Virus record (IMG/VR): IMGVR_UViG_3300018411_000087 | Span: 1-20,080 of that record | DNA length: 20,080 nucleotides | Reading direction: 5' to 3' (one strand) | DNA from: a virus | In this document: one piece after another, positions 1-6,419 of the stretch | Layout: every line of letters begins with the position of its first letter | How positions within the stretch are numbered: position 1 is the stretch's first letter | Translations under genes and position numbers: made by a program | Notes under the pieces: model-generated | Seen by the model: only the letters and a program-made list of their open reading frames with translations | Databases searched by the model: none | Told to the model about the DNA's origin: nothing

Positions 1-429
1 CTTGCCGTGCAATTCCAAACTACGACGTGGGCAACTTGTCGCTGATAACTCTTTGTGTAGTGGGAAATTATCAACAGTAATTGCAATGCCGTATTTTTTA
101 CATAAATCATAAGCTAGTTTAAACGCTCGTTGTTCGTTCGCTTTAAACGTCGCTTCATTGCCTTTTGATTGACAAATCTCGATACCGATGTAATCACGAT
201 TACCGACTGTATTCCCACAATGCCAAGCACAATTTTCGTCTTTTTCCGCTTGATAAGTTCCATCATCTGCAACGTAGTAGTGTGCGTATCCAACTTCTGG
301 ATTGTGTGTTTCTAACCAACGCTTATAAAAAGCGCTATTGGCATTCTGACTTCCTTCATCGTTGTGGAGTACGATTTTCTTTGGTGCATATCCTCTTTTT
401 CCTGCGATACCACTGTATTTTACTACCAT
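1..429 (-). CDS. Endolysin, N-acetylmuramoyl-L-alanine amidase (partial, C-terminus outside window)
   Basis: The frame is open from the ATG at 429 to the window edge, giving 143 residues of an Amidase_2-type cell-wall hydrolase. This enzyme cuts the bond between N-acetylmuramic acid and L-alanine in peptidoglycan at the end of infection. The visible motifs are VLHND with H22, an AWHCGN segment, IEICQS, and LHKELSATSCP with H125 and C133. H22, H125 and C133 are the expected zinc ligands of the family. The usual SCPHR reads SCPRR here. The start has a strong ribosome binding site (GGAGGATTAAGC before ATG) and lies two bases after the holin stop, as expected for a holin-lysin cassette. The wall-binding domain would lie beyond the window. 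It resembles endolysins of enterococcal and lactococcal phages from memory; family confidence is high, exact substrate is not shown. Confidence 0.9.
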   Translation of the reverse strand, partial: MVVKYSGIAGKRGYAPKKIVLHNDEGSQNANSAFYKRWLETHNPEVGYAHYYVADDGTYQAEKDENCAWHCGNTVGNRDYIGIEICQSKGNEATFKANEQRAFKLAYDLCKKYGIAITVDNFPLHKELSATSCPRRSLELHGK

Positions 430-431
430 GC

Positions 432-713
432 TTAATCCTCCCCCTCTTTATCCAAGCCCAAAACCCTCGTAAATGCTTGATGTAAGCCTGTTGACGCTAA
501 TCCACTAACTGCGCCATAGATAACTGATTCGATGCTCAATCCGCTTGTAGCAACGCCTAAGATAGCGCCTAACAATGTTACGACTAACGGAATATAAGCA
601 TTCGCTACCTTATCTAAATAAGGCGTGTGCTTGATGACGTAGCCAATCACAAGACAAGCTAGTACGATAATCGGCACGATAAAATCTTGTGTGTTTGTTA
701 AGATATTTTCCAT
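432..713 (-). CDS. Phage holin (Phage_holin_5_2-like), 93 aa
   Basis: This is a small hydrophobic protein with two to three predicted membrane segments at roughly residues 11-28, 39-58 and 61-77, and a charged tail ending KEGED. The segment GYVIKHTPYLDK and the motif SGLASTGLHQAF match my recollection of the Phage_holin_5_2 family. Holins form lesions in the cytoplasmic membrane at a set time and let the endolysin reach the wall. The gene sits directly upstream of the amidase gene. The start ATG has AAAGGAGTG upstream. A strong intrinsic terminator lies just before this ribosome binding site, so expression probably depends on read-through from the late operon or on an unseen promoter. Confidence 0.88.
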   Translation of the reverse strand: MENILTNTQDFIVPIIVLACLVIGYVIKHTPYLDKVANAYIPLVVTLLGAILGVATSGLSIESVIYGAVSGLASTGLHQAFTRVLGLDKEGED

Positions 714-734
714 TTCAATTCACTCCTTTTATAT

Positions 735-763
735 TAAAAAAAGAGCTAGCGATTGCTAACTCT
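735..763 (-). terminator. Intrinsic terminator between the membrane/coiled-coil gene and the holin
   Basis: On the minus strand AGAGTTAGC and GCTAGCTCT form a 9-bp stem (one G-T pair) around the loop AATC, followed by a run of T. The upstream arm lies inside the end of the preceding coding sequence. It would stop late transcription before holin and endolysin unless bypassed. Confidence 0.8.
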
Positions 764-1012
764 CTCTTTTCTCCAATCCTCTAAAACTGATATGCGTGTG
801 TCGTGCTTATCTAAACGATTGTCTGTATTATCCACCCGTTCGTGTAATCTCACGCGATCAGCTTTAGATTCTGTTAAACTCTCGCTTAATCGCGTGATTT
901 CGAATTTTAATTTTAACAGCGTCTCGTTTAGTGTTTGCGACATTTTGTACAGCCCACTAAAAATGCCGATTGTAAAGGCGATTAGAAACCACCACTCTTT
1001 GATTAAGTGCAT
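746..1012 (-). CDS. Small membrane-anchored coiled-coil protein upstream of holin, 88 aa
   Basis: The protein has one N-terminal membrane segment (about residues 7-23, WWFLIAFTIGIFSGLY) followed by a long charged helix with heptad-like spacing (about residues 28-80, rich in L, E, R, K and D). This layout recalls the XhlA-like and DUF-type proteins often found in front of phage holins, which can help the holin or be a second lysis factor. I cannot assign a specific family. The start ATG has a good ribosome binding site (AGGAGGGTAGCTT). The last codons overlap the 5' arm of an intrinsic terminator. Function in lysis is inferred from topology and position only. Confidence 0.72.
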   Translation of the reverse strand: MHLIKEWWFLIAFTIGIFSGLYKMSQTLNETLLKLKFEITRLSESLTESKADRVRLHERVDNTDNRLDKHDTRISVLEDWRKERVSNR

Positions 1013-1050
1013 AAGCTACCCTCCTGTTGAAATATATTTAATTTTCATTT

Positions 1051-1060
1051 ACCGCGCGGT
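1051..1060. other. Short perfect GC-rich palindrome
   Basis: ACCGCGCGGT is a perfect 10-bp palindrome in an otherwise AT-rich spacer, one base beyond the stop codon at 1062. It could be a protein-binding site or chance. There is no T tract, so it is not a terminator. Confidence 0.3.
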
Positions 1061-1061
1061 T

Positions 1062-1325
1062 CTACATTGAAAGCTCGTCATATTTATTTAATTCTCTTTC
1101 TTCGATATAGATTTCTGTGGATACATTTGAGTTATATTTTCCTTGTGTTCTTGACCAAAATAAAACCTTCTGTTCCTTTATATTTCCTGATTCTTTTTCT
1201 TCATCAAAATTCATCCCTGTAAGATTATTTATGAAAGCAACTGCTTCTTCTCTTTTTTTAGAAATGAATATCACATCGTAATTATCAAAACATTCTCTTT
1301 CCCATATTAAAAATACCTTTTCCAT
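1062..1325 (-). CDS. Hypothetical protein, 87 aa
   Basis: The protein is soluble and mixed alpha/beta by eye. The first half (VFLIWERE..DNYDVIFISKKREEAVAFIN) looks like a small domain in which a beta strand is followed by a helix beginning at KKREEA. It recalls small phage and bacterial proteins with a strand, a 'KKxEAxxFI' helix and further strands, but I do not recognise the family with certainty. The start ATG has AAGGAG nine bases upstream. It lies between the acyltransferase and the lysis genes, where phages often carry accessory genes. No membrane segment or catalytic motif is visible. No function is proposed. Confidence 0.65.
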   Translation of the reverse strand: MEKVFLIWERECFDNYDVIFISKKREEAVAFINNLTGMNFDEEKESGNIKEQKVLFWSRTQGKYNSNVSTEIYIEERELNKYDELSM

Positions 1326-1366
1326 CTATTTTCACTCCTTATCGCACAGTATGATTCTATGCTACC

Positions 1367-2170
1367 TTAGTAACTTTTTTTCTTGCTGAGAACTTTATTT
1401 ACAAAAATATCGCTCTCGAAAAAGACAAGTCCCATCGATATACACACAATCACATTTATTAAAGCATCCATTATTTCCGTAAGCTCAGGAACAAATCCTA
1501 TGACAATCCAAAAATAAAACATTTGCGCTAAAAAGATATGATAGGATGCCCGCCCTATTTTTAAAATCAACTTAGTAATAAGGTTTTCACCTTTTACATG
1601 TAATGTTTTTAAGCCGATCATCACCAGAACTAATGTATAAAAGTAAGAAGGAGCATGTTGACTTTGCCAGTAGTCTTCCATTATGAAATTCCCTTCATAA
1701 TAATTAACTCCCGTAATATATATTAGGCTACAAACGGATAGCATTCCAATTAAAAAAGCATTTGGTTTCTTTTTGTATTTTGCAAGCCATACACCTAAAG
1801 TTAATGCAAAAACATACCTAATAATTAAAAATCGATAAACACTTTCAGTCATGTTGATTCTTAATGCCAGTAATTCTAATGTTAGACTTACAATAAACAG
1901 TACAACAGCACCTGTTATTGGTTTTTTCCTACATAGCATGTATATGATTGGCAATATTAACGTTGCTTGAAAAATTATAGGTATGAAATAACTTCCCGGA
2001 CCCCAACCTCCTGAAACCAAAGAGTAGCCTAATTCTGTTACGCTCAATCTTCCTATAAGCACCAGTTGAATAGCAACTTGTGCTATCCAAATGATGAGAA
2101 AAGGACATAGGAGCTTTCCGAATTTTTTAGACAACTCCGGAAGACTGTAAAACTCTCCTATTGATTTCAT
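1367..2170 (-). CDS. Membrane acyltransferase (acyltransferase 3 family), C-terminal part in shifted frame
   Basis: This frame encodes about 267 residues with roughly eight hydrophobic segments, continuing the acyltransferase 3 fold that begins in the neighbouring ORF. Enzymes of this family move acetyl or other acyl groups onto surface sugars or peptidoglycan. The internal ATG at 2170 overlaps the stop of the first ORF as ATGA, so separate translation by coupling is possible, but the local ribosome binding site is weak. Reading backwards from this ATG the frame stays open to 2239, but that leader (MADCPCLHVIGRI) lacks acyltransferase character and is probably spurious. Joined to the first ORF by a -1 shift, the product would be 329 residues, the normal family size. 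A one-base error or mutation in the A7 tract is an equal explanation. The polytopic nature is clear; the substrate is unknown. Confidence 0.75.
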   Translation of the reverse strand: MKSIGEFYSLPELSKKFGKLLCPFLIIWIAQVAIQLVLIGRLSVTELGYSLVSGGWGPGSYFIPIIFQATLILPIIYMLCRKKPITGAVVLFIVSLTLELLALRINMTESVYRFLIIRYVFALTLGVWLAKYKKKPNAFLIGMLSVCSLIYITGVNYYEGNFIMEDYWQSQHAPSYFYTLVLVMIGLKTLHVKGENLITKLILKIGRASYHIFLAQMFYFWIVIGFVPELTEIMDALINVIVCISMGLVFFESDIFVNKVLSKKKSY

Positions 2171-2355
2171 TTTTTTCTCTTGAATGAATTGGCTGTATTG
2201 TATCCGGCCAATAACATGAAGACAGGGACAGTCTGCCAAATATGGTATGGTGCTCCAATATTAAACAAAGTATCCGCTGTAAGACTATGAAGCAGTATTA
2301 CGGAAATGATTGCCATTGCTTTAATAAAATCTATACTATGATTACGCTGGTTCAC
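2167..2355 (-). CDS. Membrane acyltransferase (acyltransferase 3 family), N-terminal part
   Basis: This is a 62-residue ORF starting with GTG at 2355, since an in-frame TGA lies immediately before it. It contains the family's opening signature: a short RNHSIDFIKAMAIISVILLHS segment (only its central part quoted: FIKAMAIISVILLHS) with the conserved His after the first membrane helix, then VPVFMLLAGY, the usual second landmark. It ends at TGA directly after a run of seven A. The rest of the protein continues in the -1 frame. The ribosome binding site is weak, with only a GGAT upstream. A well-formed promoter lies about 35 bases upstream, which fits an independently expressed gene that changes the host surface. 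It sits next to the receptor-binding protein gene. Confidence 0.75.
   Translation of the reverse strand: MNQRNHSIDFIKAMAIISVILLHSLTADTLFNIGAPYHIWQTVPVFMLLAGYNTANSFKRKK
2170..2176 (-). other. A7 slippery tract at the acyltransferase frame junction
   Basis: On the minus strand the zero frame reads AGA AAA AAA TGA. The seven A form A_AAA_AAA, a legal -1 slippery heptamer, with the stop immediately after. A -1 shift continues as ATG AAA TCA into the second half of the acyltransferase. Such tracts also slip during replication (phase variation), during transcription, or in sequencing. Confidence 0.6.
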
Positions 2356-2390
2356 TCATGATCATCCAATCTATTTTACAATTTAAGATA

Positions 2391-2419
2391 ATCATATAGG
2401 AACTACGCAGCTATGGCAA
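2391..2419 (-). promoter_or_regulatory. Sigma-A-type promoter for the acyltransferase
   Basis: On the minus strand TTGCCA (2419-2414) and TATGAT (2396-2391) are separated by exactly 17 bases. Each hexamer matches the consensus at five of six positions. It lies in the short gap after the receptor-binding protein stop and points at the acyltransferase. The predicted transcript would begin near 2384. Confidence 0.6.
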
Positions 2420-2431
2420 TCAACTATTTTT

Positions 2432-4135
2432 TTATGACCCGAAAGCAGATATTTTTAAAACATATCCAGTATTTAGATTAATGTTAGTCGTACCTGCATT
2501 ATATAAACTAACGCTTATATCTTCTATGTTAAGCATATAGCTGGAAACCAAAATATTATCTAATACAGGAGTATTTCCATTTGGTGTAAATAAATATGTC
2601 GCCAATCCATAAGGTCGAACATTGAAAGGTTTGTGAAGTTTTAACCTTATATTTTTTATTCCACCAACAGCTAACACCTCATTGCTCAGTCGATAATCTT
2701 GCCATACGATATTAAACGGTTTACCAACTTCAAGGAACCCACTATTCTCATTTATAAAATTAGGAATATGTTCATGTGATAGTTGCGACAGTTGATTAAC
2801 TTCAGATACAAGTAACCGATAGACTCGTATATTGGTTGTTGCGAGGTCGTGATAAATCAAATGAATAGTTCCGTTTAATATGGCAACATCCGAGTAGTAT
2901 GCATCGTAATGTGATGATTTTTCTATTCTAATATTTTGGGATGCAATGTCACCATTCGCCAAAATAACCATATCTAAACTGGCATCCACAGTGTTTTTAT
3001 ACGTTAGAATCATTTTGTTTTCATTCAACAGTTTTAGTGCGGGCGCATGTCCATATAAAGGTAATTCGCGTATATTATTCCACTTATTCCCATCGTCACT
3101 ATCACCAATAGCCATGTAATTTTGATAGTCTGTGTGTGGCAACACACCCTCTTTGTATATTTGTTGTCTACCTACGAAGTAGATTTTTTTGTCTTTCGGA
3201 TTATAACAAAGCGATACCTCATTTAATTTCCAATCAGGTGATATCTCTTCTCCTAGAACCCAACTGTTCCCATTATCGGAGCTCTTTACAATATACCCAA
3301 CACCATTCTCACTGTAATTAGCTGAATAAATTACGCCGTCTTTAATTGTCATATTCCCACGAGCCGCACCGTTTACGCCTGTTAATCTTGGCATCTCGAT
3401 TTCATCAGACCATGTTGCTCCATTATATATCCTAATCTTAACCCTAGTCGTTCCCCATTGAGATGTTGAATCAAAATACCTTAATATTAAATTCCCATTC
3501 GGCGCCACAATTAAAGCAGGGTCGCGTAAATCTTTATTTGTATCGAAAATAGTGACATACGTCCAACTGATTCCGTCTGTGCTTTTTCGTAAGACGATAT
3601 TCCCATCGAAACTTCCACCGTGGTCAGAAGCAACTCTGATTGCGCACCATAATTCATTATTGTAAGTGACAACTGTTGGAAAGTAAGTTTTTGCTCCAAT
3701 TCCACCCGTCATAACGAGAGTTGAGGGAGGAATGGTTAGAGGTGATGTTAGTCTACTTTCCTCATTAACCGAATTGATATTGTTGTGAGTAAAACCATCT
3801 ACAGATTTTTGTGCATCTGATAATGTGTTTACTTGTCTCTTTTCGGCTTTATAGGCCAACTGCGCGGTAACTTGTGCGTGATCTTCGTCTAATCTTGTCT
3901 TTAAATTACTCTTTCCATTTCGTGCCAAAATAATCTCTGGCGCACTTATCACGTCTTTGCCTGTGGTTTCGTCAAGGACTGATTGGAATTGTTCTTCGAC
4001 GGTGGCTTGTCTAATCCCTGTTTTGGAAATTCCTTCTGCGATATCTTCACGCATTTTCGCCATATAAGGTTCATTTTCAATGCTTTGCTTTATTCCTTCA
4101 ATTCGTTTTTTGTATTCGCTTGTTGATTCTGTCAA
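2432..4135 (-). CDS. Receptor-binding/tail fibre protein with sialidase-like (BNR) domain, 567 aa
   Basis: The start is TTG at 4135, nine bases after the GGAG that overlaps the end of the upstream gene. Residues 1-130 are helical and polar and probably attach the protein to the baseplate. Residues about 140-450 look like a six-bladed sialidase fold: Asp-box motifs STDGISW (W191), SDNGNSW (W292) and SDDGNKW (W352), an RDP loop at 204-206, and a candidate Glu/Arg pair E306 and R323. The usual Arg-Ile-Pro near the domain start reads YFP (151-153), so the first Arg of the catalytic triad seems absent. The domain may bind a glycan without cleaving it. Residues about 450-567 are strand-rich and may be another binding domain. 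Position after the tail-associated protein fits the host-recognition role. Confidence 0.78.
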   Translation of the reverse strand: MTESTSEYKKRIEGIKQSIENEPYMAKMREDIAEGISKTGIRQATVEEQFQSVLDETTGKDVISAPEIILARNGKSNLKTRLDEDHAQVTAQLAYKAEKRQVNTLSDAQKSVDGFTHNNINSVNEESRLTSPLTIPPSTLVMTGGIGAKTYFPTVVTYNNELWCAIRVASDHGGSFDGNIVLRKSTDGISWTYVTIFDTNKDLRDPALIVAPNGNLILRYFDSTSQWGTTRVKIRIYNGATWSDEIEMPRLTGVNGAARGNMTIKDGVIYSANYSENGVGYIVKSSDNGNSWVLGEEISPDWKLNEVSLCYNPKDKKIYFVGRQQIYKEGVLPHTDYQNYMAIGDSDDGNKWNNIRELPLYGHAPALKLLNENKMILTYKNTVDASLDMVILANGDIASQNIRIEKSSHYDAYYSDVAILNGTIHLIYHDLATTNIRVYRLLVSEVNQLSQLSHEHIPNFINENSGFLEVGKPFNIVWQDYRLSNEVLAVGGIKNIRLKLHKPFNVRPYGLATYLFTPNGNTPVLDNILVSSYMLNIEDISVSLYNAGTTNINLNTGYVLKISAFGS

Positions 4136-4141
4136 TTTTCA

Positions 4142-5713
4142 TCACTCCTGTGGTTGCATATTTTCAACGACTTCTTTTAATGCTAAAAAGTCCAACATGA
4201 ATTGGTCTAAATCGATACTAGTGTTTGCCGTGATTCGGTTTAATTTCTGTTTATCCTTTTTGGCCAATAACCCATCAACAGTACCAGTTGCAAGTTGGAT
4301 TCCATCTAATTTTGTTTTGTCAATCGAGGACATCAAGCCATCTTTTGTTTGTGTCGCTGGTGTGTAATTCGGAATATTACCGATAGCGATATTTAACTGA
4401 TCCACAACATCGTTTAAATCTGCGATAGCTTCGACTAATCCCGGAATATCCGACTCGTTAATTTCTGTATTAATATCGGCAACGCTTTGTGACACGTTAT
4501 CTATCTGAGTTTTTAAAGCGCCAATCGTTTGAATTTGATTGGACACCGACTTTTCTAAATCCTCGTATCGGCTCATTCCTTTATTCAATTCGTTTTGATA
4601 TTGGGTTAACGTCTTAAATTTATCGCCAAAATTCGCTTTGACATCAAGTGGATTGACGATATTAATTTCTTTCTGGATAACTTGCAGTGTTTCGTTGATT
4701 CCAAAAATTGGATTATAAACGTTGTACTTATCGCCACGATTGACACTTTCGGGATCTAAGTTATTTAAGCTCAAATCTAAAAAGGTTAAATCGAAACTAT
4801 TGCGTGCGGTTTTTTGAGCGGTTAAATATTGTTGCCCACGTGTTTTTAAAATATTGGGTTGATTGACATCATTAAAGACAACCGACTTTTCAACAATCCC
4901 AAATTCTGCAATCAATCTAGTATCGTCAAGATAATCTAGATTGTTGTTAACAGATTTGATGTTAACTCTTGCTTTGCTTGCATCGGTGGCCGTTTCGTCC
5001 TCACTTTGAATTTCAGCACCTAATGGCACCAATCTTGTGACAACTTCGGTTGGGTCAATCTCTCTTGACATATCTTTTAAATTTCGTCTCAATTTAATTT
5101 CAGTAGCGGACGTTTTGCCAATCTCAGCTAAGTAATCGAGGTATAAGCCGTCTGATTCCCGTCTCACGACCAGGTAACCACCCAATCGATTTAACAACTT
5201 ATCTTTGATGGTGTCATAGGTATTTTCATATCCCAGATAGCGATAAACGTTATCCGTTGAGTTCGTGACCGTCACTTGTCCAAGTTTAAACCGCTTGTGA
5301 GACTCGACTTGTGCATTGTGATTGTTTAAAATCACTTGCAAAAATTGGGCAATTGTCATATTGCGATATTCGCCATGACGTTGAGACGAGTCCAAAAGAT
5401 AAGCTAAGACAGATTCGCAATCGTATTGCATTGCGAAATTCCCACCGCTTGACATACTTTGCTTTGGTTTTAAAATACGGCCATCAAACTCAACGATTCC
5501 CGTTTTAACGTTTACTACTTTGATAAGCGTGGTTAACGGTTTAATGACACCCCACCCAGCATTACGTAGATTGATTTCAAAACTCATGGAGTCAATCCCG
5601 TCAATGACTTGCTTAATACTTCCAGCCGATAACTTTTGTCCACTGACGTAAGGTGAATGAATCACTGTGCCGTTAACATCATTTATTCCGTTGTGGATTA
5701 TCACGCGATACAT
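4142..5713 (-). CDS. Tail-associated protein (Tal, prophage tail endopeptidase family), 523 aa
   Basis: The N-terminal 370 residues look like the gp27-like hub domain of Gram-positive phage Tal proteins, with SAGSIKQVIDGIDSMSFEI, an FDGRILKPKQSM segment, and later a GDKYNVYNP stretch typical of this group. Trimers of this protein close the tail tip below the distal tail protein and often carry wall-degrading or receptor-binding extensions. Here the C-terminal 150 residues are a helical, coiled-coil-like region (about 375-450, ending near IAIGNIPNYTP), then a short stalk with SSIDKTKLDGI and KKDKQKLNRI repeats. No hydrolase motif was seen, so this is probably a short structural Tal. The stop lies within the ribosome binding site of the next gene. 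The start ATG is four bases after the upstream stop. Confidence 0.85.
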   Translation of the reverse strand: MYRVIIHNGINDVNGTVIHSPYVSGQKLSAGSIKQVIDGIDSMSFEINLRNAGWGVIKPLTTLIKVVNVKTGIVEFDGRILKPKQSMSSGGNFAMQYDCESVLAYLLDSSQRHGEYRNMTIAQFLQVILNNHNAQVESHKRFKLGQVTVTNSTDNVYRYLGYENTYDTIKDKLLNRLGGYLVVRRESDGLYLDYLAEIGKTSATEIKLRRNLKDMSREIDPTEVVTRLVPLGAEIQSEDETATDASKARVNIKSVNNNLDYLDDTRLIAEFGIVEKSVVFNDVNQPNILKTRGQQYLTAQKTARNSFDLTFLDLSLNNLDPESVNRGDKYNVYNPIFGINETLQVIQKEINIVNPLDVKANFGDKFKTLTQYQNELNKGMSRYEDLEKSVSNQIQTIGALKTQIDNVSQSVADINTEINESDIPGLVEAIADLNDVVDQLNIAIGNIPNYTPATQTKDGLMSSIDKTKLDGIQLATGTVDGLLAKKDKQKLNRITANTSIDLDQFMLDFLALKEVVENMQPQE

Positions 5714-5714
5714 A

Positions 5715-6419
5715 TCAAATCACTTCCTTACGCCATTCAAAGGCAATCGTTCCATTTCCAGTCACTGTAAAAGTGTTCACACCAACTTCAAAGCGAAAAT
5801 CATCAACGGTGTACGATCCTGCCGATAGATTAAAAATAAGATTATTTTTTTGAATTGTCATTGGAGCGTTTAGTGTGATTTTCGGTGCAACACCTGCACT
5901 CCCAATGTTCATGATTTTCAAAATTTTTGAACCACTAATTGAAAAAATATGTGGTTGATAATAATCGGTAATGTCATAATCATCCCACTTCAACGAATTT
6001 TCTTCGGCTATTTTAATCTTAAATGGATAAGCATCAAACTTGATAGTGTACGGTGTCTTTGCTATTCCATTGTCATTCCCCAGCGTTACGCTAACGCACC
6101 TTGCCAAGTAATAATAAAAAGGCTCTTTATCATCATACAACGGCATATAGCTACCACTTAGCAACCAATTTTCCAACATTCTGCGGTTCATATTCCTCAT
6201 GATTTCGTTTGTTTCTTTCCCGTTGAACACATAGGTCAATTCTCGATTATCGAATAAACGTTCGCCAAACAAAGCAATCGTAAAATCATAATCGCCTTGC
6301 ATGCCCACGACTGATTCTTTTATCGGCAAATCGTTAGGAGGTGGCGTAGATCGTTCAACTAATTTTAAAGTCGGGAACACGTCATTAATATGTTTACCGT
6401 TTATGCTAAATCCGCTCAT
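5715..6419 (-). CDS. Distal tail protein (Dit, Sipho_tail family), 234 aa
   Basis: This protein has the Dit layout: an N-terminal belt domain containing the E-x-S-x-x-G-x-x-G-D-Y-D segment (ESVVGMQGDYDF) and a C-terminal galectin-like beta domain (about residues 145-234) with G-S-K-I-L-K and N-x-G-S-A-G-V-A-P-K. Dit forms a hexameric ring joining the tail tube to the baseplate and Tal. It overlaps the tape measure stop by ATGA (6416-6419) and is followed closely by Tal, the standard order of siphoviral tail-tip genes. Length is normal for a short Dit lacking carbohydrate-binding insertions. Confidence 0.9.
   Translation of the reverse strand: MSGFSINGKHINDVFPTLKLVERSTPPPNDLPIKESVVGMQGDYDFTIALFGERLFDNRELTYVFNGKETNEIMRNMNRRMLENWLLSGSYMPLYDDKEPFYYYLARCVSVTLGNDNGIAKTPYTIKFDAYPFKIKIAEENSLKWDDYDITDYYQPHIFSISGSKILKIMNIGSAGVAPKITLNAPMTIQKNNLIFNLSAGSYTVDDFRFEVGVNTFTVTGNGTIAFEWRKEVI

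Noticed and set aside
165-485. Plus-strand open frames of 106 and 105 codons near the left end
   Set aside because: They are antisense to the endolysin and the small membrane gene and lack ribosome binding sites.
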